Origin: Chryseobacterium gambrini
Lineage (GTDB): Bacteria; Bacteroidota; Bacteroidia; Flavobacteriales; Weeksellaceae
Length of the DNA stretch: 64,000 bases
Direction of reading: 5' to 3'
NCBI RefSeq assembly: GCF_900156825.1
Contig: NZ_FTOV01000003.1
Coordinates: forward strand, 1-64,000
Translations under genes and position numbers: made by a program
Part shown: piece after piece, positions 27,304 through 35,764 of the stretch
Numbering within the stretch: the stretch's first letter is position 1
Layout of the letters: each line of letters begins with the position of its first letter
Notes under the pieces: model-generated
What the model saw: the letters and a program-made list of their open reading frames with translations, nothing else
Told to the model about the DNA's origin: nothing
Database searches by the model: none

Positions 27304-28047
27304 TTATGTCAACAGACCTCCGTCAACGTTTAACGTCTGTCCTGTAACGTAAGAAGACATTTCGCTTCCTAAGAATACACACGCATTTGCGATATCTCTG
27401 GTCTGTCCCAGCTTTTTCATCGGGATGGCTTCGTTCCATTTTTCTTTTGCTTTATCATCTAAAGCATCCGTCATTTCAGTCTGGATGAATCCCGGAGCAA
27501 TTGCATTGCAACGGATGTTTCTGGAACCCAATTCCAGCGCTACAGATTTTGTAAAACCGATAACTCCCGCTTTAGAAGCTGCATAGTTTGCCTGTCCTGC
27601 ATTTCCGCTGATTCCTACTACAGAAGTCATGTTGATGATCGATCCTGCTTTTGCCTTCATCATGGGCTTAATTACCGCTTTGGTAAGGTTAAATACAGAA
27701 TCCAGATTTACTTTCATTACTTTATCCCAGTCATCTTTCGACATTCTCAAAAGCAGATTGTCTTTTGTAATTCCCGCATTGTTTACCAAAATATCAATTT
27801 TTCCAAACTCAGCAATAACTTCGTCTACTAAAGTTTGAGCCGCATCAAAATCTGATGCATCAGACTGATATCCTTTAATTTGAGTTACAGAACTTAAAGC
27901 TGCTTCCAATTCCTTCGCTTTTTCTACAGATCCGGCGTAAGTAAATGCTACTTTTGCACCCTGTTCGGCGTACATTTCGGCAATTCCTTTTCCGATTCCT
28001 CGTGTAGCTCCCGTAATTAGCGCTACTTTTCCTTCTAATAGTTTCAT
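27304..28047 (-). CDS. fabG: 3-oxoacyl-[acyl-carrier-protein] reductase
   Basis: A 247-residue SDR enzyme that reduces 3-oxoacyl-ACP with NADPH in fatty-acid elongation. Start ATG 28047 (MKLLEGKVALITGATRGIGK) is chosen over the TTG at 28056. The NADPH-binding TGATRGIG, the NNAG motif (VNNAGITKDNLLLRM), catalytic S in INMTSVVG, and Y/K in ANYAASKAGV are present, plus the FabG-type FIQTEM and C-terminal GQTLNVDGG. Overlaps no gene; followed by the DUF6056-like gene with a 3-base gap. Confidence 0.95.
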   Translation of the reverse strand: MKLLEGKVALITGATRGIGKGIAEMYAEQGAKVAFTYAGSVEKAKELEAALSSVTQIKGYQSDASDFDAAQTLVDEVIAEFGKIDILVNNAGITKDNLLLRMSKDDWDKVMKVNLDSVFNLTKAVIKPMMKAKAGSIINMTSVVGISGNAGQANYAASKAGVIGFTKSVALELGSRNIRCNAIAPGFIQTEMTDALDDKAKEKWNEAIPMKKLGQTRDIANACVFLGSEMSSYVTGQTLNVDGGLLT

Positions 28048-28208
28048 ATATGACAATTATTTTTCTTTATAACGTATTCGCCTTTTGAAAGTTGGCTAAT
28101 ATACAGTATTTAATTTTACAGAAATAAAACAGTGCGCAAAGATATTACAAAATGTTATTCAATGCATTTTAAATCACTTTTTTAGCGAAAATTTATGACT
28201 GTTTTTTG

Positions 28209-28333
28209 ATATTCGTTATTAATCATACTGCTTTTTAACGCAAAGGGTCGCTAAGATTCTTTTATATACCAACTGTTCTTGTGTTCGCAAAGGCGTTTCA
28301 CTCAGCAAAGACCTCAAATATTTTCCACTTATG
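28209..28333 (+). repeat. Dispersed repeat type B, copy 2
   Basis: Second copy of the element at 23971-24100, same orientation, ending 3 bases before the stop codon of the WG-repeat gene. The GTTCGCAAAGGCGTTTCACT core is identical between copies. Confidence 0.82.
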
Positions 28334-28336
28334 CAA

Positions 28337-29812
28337 TTAATCAATAAAACTTCTGTCTTTTTGCTCTGTAAAGTAGATGAATTCTGTTTCTTTTCCTTTG
28401 GTAAGTCTGATGCCTTTTTTATCTGAAAAAAACTTATCATAGACTACTTCCGTTAAAGGCTCATTTTTATCGTTGGTAACGCCGAATTTATTATCTTTTT
28501 TCACCACAAATTCGTTAACTCCCAAAAATGTTGTGATGTCATCATAGACGAAAGGAACAATTTCATTTCCGCTTTCATCCATCATCCCGTAAAAATTATC
28601 TATGTTTTTCCCGACTAATGTAGGATAAAGCTCAAAAGGTTTTACTTCCTTAAATCCTTTTAATTCTTTATAATTTCCTGTTTTTGGTGAAAATGTGTAA
28701 AAGGTTTCATTTTTATTGACAATCAGTGTATTGGGGAATATTTTTTCGATCTGGTAATCGTCATTCAGAATATTTTTTAAATTTTTATCCAGAATTTTTT
28801 CTTCGTCATCTTTTCTCAGATAGAGATATTTTTCTCCGGCAATGTTCAGACCTTCTACCCTGTCATATTCCTTCGGAAAAACCACTTCTCCGTTTAAACG
28901 GACAACGGCAGTTTTTGGATTTTTCTGATCCTGAGAGGTTTTAAACAACCCATTAAAAAGAGGGTTTACATAATGATAATCAAGATCATACACCTTCCCT
29001 TCCTTCTTAGAAAAAATACTTACTTTATCTTCTCTGGTAAGGTAAATGTATTCTCTTCCCACGAAAGCCTGTTCATACATTTCATCGGCAATGATGTTTT
29101 CTTTTTCATCAATAATTCCGTATTTATTTTTAGAAGTATCTAAAGTTACCAAATAAGGAAACGCATTGATATTGTCTACGTTATGTCCCGAAATGGTGCT
29201 TAAGGTTTTACCATTATTATCAATAACTTCTCCGGATTTTTCACCTTTCGAAAGATAAGCCCTGCCTTTGTAGAAACGAAGATCATCTGTAAACGGGCGG
29301 TCTGAAATTTTCTTTCCGTCAAAATCATAAATCAGCCACATTTCATTATTTTTAACAAAAAATCTGTTTTCGCTTCCAAAAACTATTCTTTCAGAAAAAG
29401 GGATAATTTCTTTCCCGTTAAAATCGTACACACAGTCTTTTCCTTTTTTTGAATAAATAAGCCTGTCTTTATTTTCCCAGGTTCTGAATTTGAAAAGATC
29501 CATCGGAATAACTTCCTTTCCGTTCGCATCAATAATCGCCGTTTTTCCATTGGAATTTCCCGCTTTTACCCTCAAAACAAACCTGTTTTTCCATAAATGT
29601 GAAATTTCACTTTTTGCAGGATATTCAAAAGTGATATTGCCCAGAGAATCTACAATTCCGGACTTTCCGGTTTTAGCATCAGAAATCATTCCGTATCCTT
29701 TGGAATAGAAACGGACTTCTTTGCCTATTTTTTTTGTTAAAAGTATCTGTTTGTACTGGTCCGTCTGCCCGAAACAGACCGACGAAAGCAGCACGAAAAT
29801 TAAATTTTTCAA
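28337..29812 (-). CDS. Exported WG-repeat protein
   Basis: A 491-residue protein with a signal peptide (KNLIFVLLSSVCFGQ). The mature chain is a series of WG-type beta units of the form K-x-G-(I/V)-(I/V)-D-x-x-G-(K/N) (for example SGIVDSLGNITFEY, KTAIIDANGKEVI, DCVYDFNGKEII, YGMMDESGNEIVP). Such proteins are common in Bacteroidota and probably bind or scaffold in the periplasm, function unknown. The start is TTG at 29812, directly after the rsmI stop codon with no spacing and in the same frame; no better ATG is available before the signal peptide. Last gene of the operon with rsmI and the acidic protein. Confidence 0.82.
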   Translation of the reverse strand: MKNLIFVLLSSVCFGQTDQYKQILLTKKIGKEVRFYSKGYGMISDAKTGKSGIVDSLGNITFEYPAKSEISHLWKNRFVLRVKAGNSNGKTAIIDANGKEVIPMDLFKFRTWENKDRLIYSKKGKDCVYDFNGKEIIPFSERIVFGSENRFFVKNNEMWLIYDFDGKKISDRPFTDDLRFYKGRAYLSKGEKSGEVIDNNGKTLSTISGHNVDNINAFPYLVTLDTSKNKYGIIDEKENIIADEMYEQAFVGREYIYLTREDKVSIFSKKEGKVYDLDYHYVNPLFNGLFKTSQDQKNPKTAVVRLNGEVVFPKEYDRVEGLNIAGEKYLYLRKDDEEKILDKNLKNILNDDYQIEKIFPNTLIVNKNETFYTFSPKTGNYKELKGFKEVKPFELYPTLVGKNIDNFYGMMDESGNEIVPFVYDDITTFLGVNEFVVKKDNKFGVTNDKNEPLTEVVYDKFFSDKKGIRLTKGKETEFIYFTEQKDRSFID

Positions 29813-30487
29813 TTAAATGGAATTATTTACGATGAGAACAATCTCACCTTTTAACGTTTTGCTTTTGGAAAACTCAATGAGTTCAAGAATTGTTCCGCGT
29901 TTGGTTTCTTCGAACTTTTTGGAAATCTCACGGCTTAAGCTAACCTTGGTTTCTTCGCCGAAAAATTCTTTTATCTGCTCCAGTGTAGTATTGATTTTAT
30001 GGGGACTTTCGTATAAAACGATTGTTTTTTTCTCTTCTGCGAGTTGTTTCAGCTTCGTTTGTCTGCCTTTTTTCTGGGGAAGAAATCCGGCAAAAAGAAA
30101 TTCGTTATTCGGTAATCCTGAAACCACCAAAGCCGGAACAAAAGCGGTTGCTCCCGGTAAACAGATCATTTCAATATGATGATCGGAACCTGCTTTTGCC
30201 AACAAATAACCCGGATCTGAGATTCCGGGAGTTCCTGCATCGGTAATAATCGCAATATTCTGACCGCTTTTAAGGTCTGTAATCACTTTTTCCGTTGTCT
30301 GATGCTCGTTGTGTAAATGATAGGATTTTAAAGGCTTGGAAATCTCGAAATGCTTTAAAAGAATTCCGGAAGTTCTTGTGTCTTCGCATAAAATATAATC
30401 AACCTCTTTCAGCACATTTACCGCTCTGTAGGTCATATCTTCGAGGTTCCCGATCGGTGTAGGAACAAAATATAAGATTCCGCTCAA
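29813..30487 (-). CDS. rsmI: 16S rRNA 2'-O-methyltransferase RsmI
   Basis: A 224-residue SAM-dependent enzyme that methylates the ribose of C1402 in 16S rRNA. The family start is clear: GILYFVPTPIGNLEDMTYRA, then CEDTRTSG and ITDAGTPGISDPG, FCLPG-type ATAFVPALVVSGLP, then YESPHKI. The start codon is TTG (30487), since the conserved strand begins four residues later and no ATG is available. It lies 8 bases after the acidic repeat protein. Confidence 0.95.
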   Translation of the reverse strand: MSGILYFVPTPIGNLEDMTYRAVNVLKEVDYILCEDTRTSGILLKHFEISKPLKSYHLHNEHQTTEKVITDLKSGQNIAIITDAGTPGISDPGYLLAKAGSDHHIEMICLPGATAFVPALVVSGLPNNEFLFAGFLPQKKGRQTKLKQLAEEKKTIVLYESPHKINTTLEQIKEFFGEETKVSLSREISKKFEETKRGTILELIEFSKSKTLKGEIVLIVNNSI

Positions 30488-30495
30488 AATTTAGT

Positions 30496-31986
30496 TTATA
30501 AAAATTTATTTTCCACCAATATCCACAGTCTCTGTGCATATTCGTCCACTTTACTCCATTTTTTGGCATAATAAAGATCACTCAAGTATTCTTTTGCCTC
30601 CTCCAGTGTTCTGAAACTGTTCAGGTTATTTACCACTTCATTCAGCTCCGTCTGGCTTCCTCCGAATAATGTTTTTGTGAAAGCAATCCTGTCGTTCAGA
30701 TCGAGTTTAAACTCAGGCTTTTTCTTTTCCGCTTCCATAAACTCGGTTGGAATATTGGTTTTCAAAATACTTCCCGGCTCTTCTTTTTTCTCAACAGGAA
30801 TTGTTTTTTCTGTTGATACTCTTTCAAGATGGTCATCATCAAAAAGCGACTGTACCGCTTTCAGACCTTTGATATTTGCCAGTTTTATCTTCTTATCATG
30901 ATAGGCTTCAAGGTTTTCAAAGCTTTCATCAGATTTTAAGTGTTCTCTCTCTTCAGAAACAGGTTTGTTGATCTCAACAATTTTTCTTCTGTCATTAATT
31001 TCTGCTAAAATAGGCTGCTCTTGCTTTTCTTCAGCAACTGCTTCGTTTTTAATTTCATTAACGATGTTTTCAGCATTTGAAGTATCGGTCGCCAATTCGC
31101 CCTGTTCCATCATTGTGTGGGAAGAATACTGATTATCATTTTCTTCCACTAAAATTTCTTCATTTTCATCTAAAACTTCTCCATCAAAAATGCTTGGAAT
31201 ATCTTCAGATTCTTCTTCATTTTTATACTGATAATTGTTCTGAATTTTCTCTTCTTCATCAAAATCATTCAAAATATCTCCACGATCGTCCGAAATTTCG
31301 TTCTCAAATTCATCAATTTCATTCAGTTGATGATTAAAAATAACTTCTTCTTCCGTTTTGCTGTCATTAAACATTTCTTCCGAGATTTCTTCATCATTTT
31401 CGGGTTCAGAATTTGCCAGAATTCTTTCTTCATCCACAAAATTCAGATCCGATCCGCTGTTTTCAGAAGTTTCATATTCATCAATTTCGTTTAACTGAGC
31501 ATTGAAAACATCATCATTTTCTTTCGGATTGTTCTGAATTTCATCCTGAGAATTTCCTTCTGCAAAATTAACTAAAGTTTCGTGAAGTTCACCTTCTACA
31601 ATCTCATTTAATTGATTGTTAAAAATTGCCTCTTCTTCAGTCACTTCAGTTGAATAATTTCCGGATTCGCTTCCGTCAATTTCATTAAGCTCATTATTGA
31701 AAATAGCTTCTTCTTCCGTTACTTCACTGCTGAAATCATGGGGTTCCTGCAAAGGAGCGGGTGAAGAAAATTTTTCTTTATTTTCTGAAATCAGCGAAGA
31801 ATTTTCACTTCCGAAATACTCTAAATTTTTTTCCAGCAGACGCAGAAACGAAATCCTGTTAGCAAGCTCTTCCACAAGATCCTGCTTTGACGAAAGTTCG
31901 TCTACGTTGCTTATTTTATCCAAAATACCAATGATATTCTTGGATTCAAAAAAAATCTTTTCCTTTAAATCTTGGATGTTCTGCAT
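30496..31986 (-). CDS. Acidic low-complexity protein with four EEEAIFNNxLNEI repeats
   Basis: A 496-residue cytosolic protein. Residues 1-60 are helical. Between 80 and 330 it is very acidic and low in complexity, with four copies of a motif reading E/D-E-x-V/A-I-F-N-x-x-L-N-E-I-x-E (about 91-104, 117-130, 157-170 and 212-226), each separated by Ser/Asn/Glu-rich spacers. The last 75 residues form a conserved-looking helical module (LNDRIAFTKTLFGGSQTELN to WSKVDEYAQRLWILVENKFL) known from other Bacteroidota proteins of unknown function. It precedes rsmI. The repeats may be short linear binding motifs (inference). Confidence 0.72.
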   Translation of the reverse strand: MQNIQDLKEKIFFESKNIIGILDKISNVDELSSKQDLVEELANRISFLRLLEKNLEYFGSENSSLISENKEKFSSPAPLQEPHDFSSEVTEEEAIFNNELNEIDGSESGNYSTEVTEEEAIFNNQLNEIVEGELHETLVNFAEGNSQDEIQNNPKENDDVFNAQLNEIDEYETSENSGSDLNFVDEERILANSEPENDEEISEEMFNDSKTEEEVIFNHQLNEIDEFENEISDDRGDILNDFDEEEKIQNNYQYKNEEESEDIPSIFDGEVLDENEEILVEENDNQYSSHTMMEQGELATDTSNAENIVNEIKNEAVAEEKQEQPILAEINDRRKIVEINKPVSEEREHLKSDESFENLEAYHDKKIKLANIKGLKAVQSLFDDDHLERVSTEKTIPVEKKEEPGSILKTNIPTEFMEAEKKKPEFKLDLNDRIAFTKTLFGGSQTELNEVVNNLNSFRTLEEAKEYLSDLYYAKKWSKVDEYAQRLWILVENKFL

Positions 31987-32009
31987 AGAAGAATCTTGTT
32001 AAAATTGCT

Positions 32010-32017
32010 TACTTTTG
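32010..32017 (+). promoter_or_regulatory. Possible -7 element upstream of tdk
   Basis: TACTTTTG fits TAnnTTTG, 30 bases before the tdk ATG. No TTG at the usual -33 spacing. Confidence 0.35.
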
Positions 32018-32046
32018 AAGTTAAAAATATACGGCTAATTTAACAA

Positions 32047-32637
32047 ATGTTTTTAGAAAATACAATTAATCATTCCAAACAAAGTGGTTGGATGGAAGTT
32101 ATTTGTGGCTCAATGTTTTCCGGAAAAACCGAAGAGTTGATCCGAAGGCTGAGAAGAGCTGAAATGGCAGGGCAGAATGTAGAGATTTTTAAACCTAAAC
32201 TGGATACGCGATATTCGGATGAAGATGTGGTTTCGCACAATCAGAATAAAATCCGAAGCACGGCGGTAGAAAATCCCAGCGAAATTCTTTTGCTGGCTTC
32301 CAACTGTCATGTAGTGGGGATTGATGAAGCACAGTTTTTTGATGAAAGCATTGTGGATATAGCCAATCAACTGGCAAACGGCGGAATAAGAGTGGTTATT
32401 GCAGGTCTGGATATGGATTTTCTCGGAAGACCTTTCGGACCGATGCCCAATCTGATGGCAACTGCAGAATATGTAACAAAAGTACACGCGATCTGCAGAA
32501 GAACAGGAAATCTTGCCAATTATTCTATGAGAACTTCCGCAGGAAAAGATCTTGTAGAACTCGGAGAAACAGAATCTTACGATGCGGTAAGCAGAAGAGT
32601 TTTTGTGGATGAAGTTTTGAATAAAAAAGAGATTTAA
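32047..32637 (+). CDS. tdk: Thymidine kinase
   Basis: A 196-residue type-II thymidine kinase that phosphorylates thymidine with ATP. P-loop GSMFSGKTEELIRRLRR (21-37), Walker-B-like GIDEAQFFDE (91-100), and the lasso region are intact. The zinc-ribbon cysteines that normally come in two pairs are mostly missing: only C150 remains (ICRRTG), and the later CxxC position reads SRRVF. The usual Tyr in ESYDAV is kept. First gene of the plus-strand block; the flanking minus gene starts 60 bases away, so the two promoters share this gap. Confidence 0.94.
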   Translation: MFLENTINHSKQSGWMEVICGSMFSGKTEELIRRLRRAEMAGQNVEIFKPKLDTRYSDEDVVSHNQNKIRSTAVENPSEILLLASNCHVVGIDEAQFFDESIVDIANQLANGGIRVVIAGLDMDFLGRPFGPMPNLMATAEYVTKVHAICRRTGNLANYSMRTSAGKDLVELGETESYDAVSRRVFVDEVLNKKEI

Positions 32638-32691
32638 TATCAAATTTATTATTAATTTTGTTTAAAATTTAATAGTGAAAACTATCAGAAA

Positions 32692-33030
32692 ATGATATTA
32701 GAGATTAAAAATTACATCAAGATCAGCAATTCTATTGACGAGATTCTGAAAAATTCGCCTTTCAAAATGAAATACATCATTGAAAAGAGCGGAATTTCCG
32801 AGCCTACGTTTTTCAGAAAGATGAAAGAGAAAAAATTTCTTCCGGAGGAATTGCTGAAGATTGCGGAGATTATAGAACCGGAAAAAATTTCGCATGATGA
32901 TATTCTCAATGCTATTCAGGAAGGTTTAGACGACGTAAAAAACGGACGGATAACCGAACATATGGCAGTGATGAATGAAGCAAAGGAAAGAATTGCAAAA
33001 AAGAAAAATGAATATTTTTTGGACAAATAG
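32692..33030 (+). CDS. Probable antitoxin with helix-turn-helix
   Basis: A 112-residue protein. The first part (KNSPFKMKYIIEKSGISEPT plus FFRKMKEKKFLPEELLKIAE) is a helix-turn-helix that could bind its own promoter. The C-terminal helices (DVKNGRITEHMAVMNEAKER and the Lys-rich end) fit an antitoxin's toxin-binding tail. The toxin gene starts 23 bases inside its 3' end in another frame, the usual layout of type-II toxin-antitoxin pairs. A -7-like TAATTTTG sits at 32653-32660. Confidence 0.7.
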   Translation: MILEIKNYIKISNSIDEILKNSPFKMKYIIEKSGISEPTFFRKMKEKKFLPEELLKIAEIIEPEKISHDDILNAIQEGLDDVKNGRITEHMAVMNEAKERIAKKKNEYFLDK

Positions 33031-33310
33031 AGCCAAATCGGATTTAGAAATTCTAGAAGATTTTCTTATTGAAAACTGGGGGTTCGATGTTTTGGAAGAT
33101 TTTTATAAAATTTTAGAAAGAAAAATTTCTTTGCTTGAAAATGGAAATCTTATTCATCAGAAATATGAAGACACAGCGTTTCACAAATTATTAATTACGA
33201 AACACAACTCTATCATTTATGAAATTTCAGGAAATCAAATAAATCTTTTAAATATGATTAATAACTTCCGAAATCCTGATTCTAATTATAACCTAATTAC
33301 AGAAAAGTAG
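33008..33310 (+). CDS. RelE/ParE-family toxin
   Basis: A 100-residue protein from ATG 33008 (MNIFWTNRAKSDLEILEDFL); a longer frame to 32975 overlaps the antitoxin more and is not favoured. The ParE/RelE fold is visible: beta-strand IFWTNRAKSDL, two helices, DFYKILERKISLLENG, then strands KLLITKHNSIIYEISGNQIN and LLNMINNFRNP. The final N-x-R-N-P matches the C-terminal R-N-P/P-x-x-F type of ParE toxins, which act on DNA gyrase or mRNA. It is a half-operon with the antitoxin and ends 3 bases before murF-alr. Confidence 0.75.
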   Translation: MNIFWTNRAKSDLEILEDFLIENWGFDVLEDFYKILERKISLLENGNLIHQKYEDTAFHKLLITKHNSIIYEISGNQINLLNMINNFRNPDSNYNLITEK

Positions 33311-33313
33311 TTT

Positions 33314-35761
33314 ATGAACTACACGACAAACCATATCGCAGAAATCACCAATGCGAAGATTATTGGAGACAAAAATATATTGATCAGGAATATCGCTTTC
33401 GACAGCAGAATTATTTATTCTACTAAAAATACTGCGTTTATAGCAATCAATACTCCAAAAAATTCCGGGGAAAAGTTCATTGAATTTGCGGTAGACCGTG
33501 GAATAAACGTCATCATTTCCGAACATCATCATCCGCAGTTTGAAAATATTACATGGATCATTGTTGAGAATTCTGTGGAATTTCTTCAAAAATTAGCTAA
33601 ATTTCATTTTGAAAATGCTCATTTAAAATCCGTCGGAATTACAGGAAGTAACGGAAAAACAATTTTAAAAGAGTGGCTGTATCAATGTCTGTGGAATGAA
33701 TTCCCGACGGTAAAAAGCCCGAAGAGTTTCAATTCCCAAATCGGACTTCCGCTTTCTCTGCTTCAGATTAATAATTCACATCAATTAGGAATTTTTGAAG
33801 TAGGCATTTCAAAGCCAGACGAAATGGAAAAGCTCGAAAATATTTTCCATCCGCAGATTGGTTTGCTTACCCACATCGGAACTGCTCATCTTGCCAACTT
33901 CCAATCGGAAGAGGAGCTGATTGATGAAAAAATCAAATTATTCAAACATTCTGAAACGATTATTTACAACGGAGATAATCCTTTGGTTGACAAAAAGATA
34001 AAGGAATTATATTCAGGTAAAAAATTAATTTCTTACGGCTTTAAAGAATACAATCAGGTCTATTTCAAAAACAATATTTCGAAAAACGAAGAGGTAACGG
34101 TACATTATTTCGACGAAGAAATTTCTTTTCCGGTGCATCAGAGGGATGAAGCGACTTTAACGAATGCTTTGGCGCTTGTAACGGTTTTAAAGGATCTTGG
34201 TATTGAAAACGAAAAGATCGTCGAAAAAATCAACGCTTTAAAAGCCGTTGAAATGAGGCTTGAAGCAATTGAAGGGATTAAGAACAATATTATCATCAAT
34301 GATTCTTTTAACCTTGATCTTGATTCTCTGAAAACCGCTCTTCAATTTCTCAATGAATACAACAAACCGAAAAAATCTCTGGTTCTTACAGATATTGTAG
34401 GGGTAAATTCTAATTCGAAAGAACTCTATGAAGAAGTCTCCGAGCTTGTAAACGAGCAGAAATTCGATTCTGTTTTCCTGATTGGTGATGAAATATCAAA
34501 ATTTAGTGAATTATTTAAAGCTAAAACTTTTACTTTCATCAATACTCAGGAATTAATTGAAAGTAAACACCTTACAGAAATTGAAAACCAGATCATTCTA
34601 TTAAAAGGGGCAAGAAAATTTGAGATCGAAAGACTTAAAGATCTGCTTGAACTCAGAAAACACGATACGGTTTTAGAAATTAATTTGAATGCTATTCTTC
34701 ATAACATCAATTACCATAAATCTTTACTAAAGCCATCCACAAAAATGATGGCGATGGTAAAAGCAAACTCTTATGGTTTAGGAAGTTATGAGATTTCGGA
34801 ATTTTTACAGCATCATCACATAGATTATCTTGGAGTCGCTTTCGTTGATGAAGGCGTAGAACTCAGAAAAAAAGGAATTACGGTTCCTATTGTGGTCATG
34901 AATCCTGAACAGCACAGTTATGAAACGGTGATTGCTTACAATCTGGAACCGGAAATTTACAGTTTCAGAGTTCTGGAATTATTCTATGAAGCGGTTCAGA
35001 AATCCGGATATGATAAGAAATATCCGATCCACATCAAACTGGAAACAGGAATGCATCGTCTTGGTTTTAAAGGTAATGAACTGGATCAGTTAAGCGAGAC
35101 TTTAAATTCAATGAATGTAAAAGTTCAGAGTATTTTCAGCCATCTTTCATCATCTGATTTACCGGATGAAAAAGAATTTACCTTACATCAGCTAGAAACC
35201 TTTGAGAAAAATTCCAGCTATTTGATAGAAAAATTGGGGTACACTCCTATTCGACATATTTTAAATTCTTCAGGAATTACAAATTACACCGCTCATCAGT
35301 ACGACATGGTAAGAATCGGTATCGGAATGTTAGGGGAATCACCAAATAGTGAAATACAAAAACAGTTAAGATCTGTGGTAAGTTTTAAAACAGTGATCTC
35401 TCAAATTTCTACGGTAGAAAATGGAGAATCAATAGGTTACAGCCGTCGATTTAAAACAGATCATCAGACAAAAATAGCCACTATTCCTGTAGGATATGCC
35501 GATGGAATCCCAAGATTAATCGGAAACCAAGTCGGAAATGTAGGAATCCACAAAACCCTTGCTCCGATTGTAGGAAGCATCTGTATGGATATGATGATGA
35601 TTAATGTAGATCATATCCCGAATGTAAAAGAAGGCGATACTGTTACCGTTTTTAACGCAAAACCAAGTTTAAAAGAATTCGCAGACTACTGCAAAACAAT
35701 AACCTATGAAGTTTTAACCTCCATTTCGCCCCGTGTGAAACGGATTTATATTAAAGATTAG
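33314..35761 (+). CDS. Bifunctional MurF / alanine racemase
   Basis: An 815-residue fusion found throughout Bacteroidota. Residues 1-450 are MurF-like (UDP-MurNAc-tripeptide:D-Ala-D-Ala ligase): the ATP loop GITGSNGKTILKEWL and HIGTAHLANFQSEEELIDEK are present. Residues 455-815 are alanine racemase: the PLP lysine is in AMVKANSYGLG (near 482), and the catalytic Tyr region is in MVRIGIGMLGES with SICMDMMMINVDHIP near the end. Together they make D-Ala and join D-Ala-D-Ala to the peptidoglycan precursor in the cytosol. It follows the toxin gene by 3 bases, so its transcription may be shared with the toxin-antitoxin pair. Confidence 0.95.
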   Translation: MNYTTNHIAEITNAKIIGDKNILIRNIAFDSRIIYSTKNTAFIAINTPKNSGEKFIEFAVDRGINVIISEHHHPQFENITWIIVENSVEFLQKLAKFHFENAHLKSVGITGSNGKTILKEWLYQCLWNEFPTVKSPKSFNSQIGLPLSLLQINNSHQLGIFEVGISKPDEMEKLENIFHPQIGLLTHIGTAHLANFQSEEELIDEKIKLFKHSETIIYNGDNPLVDKKIKELYSGKKLISYGFKEYNQVYFKNNISKNEEVTVHYFDEEISFPVHQRDEATLTNALALVTVLKDLGIENEKIVEKINALKAVEMRLEAIEGIKNNIIINDSFNLDLDSLKTALQFLNEYNKPKKSLVLTDIVGVNSNSKELYEEVSELVNEQKFDSVFLIGDEISKFSELFKAKTFTFINTQELIESKHLTEIENQIILLKGARKFEIERLKDLLELRKHDTVLEINLNAILHNINYHKSLLKPSTKMMAMVKANSYGLGSYEISEFLQHHHIDYLGVAFVDEGVELRKKGITVPIVVMNPEQHSYETVIAYNLEPEIYSFRVLELFYEAVQKSGYDKKYPIHIKLETGMHRLGFKGNELDQLSETLNSMNVKVQSIFSHLSSSDLPDEKEFTLHQLETFEKNSSYLIEKLGYTPIRHILNSSGITNYTAHQYDMVRIGIGMLGESPNSEIQKQLRSVVSFKTVISQISTVENGESIGYSRRFKTDHQTKIATIPVGYADGIPRLIGNQVGNVGIHKTLAPIVGSICMDMMMINVDHIPNVKEGDTVTVFNAKPSLKEFADYCKTITYEVLTSISPRVKRIYIKD

Positions 35762-35764
35762 CCT

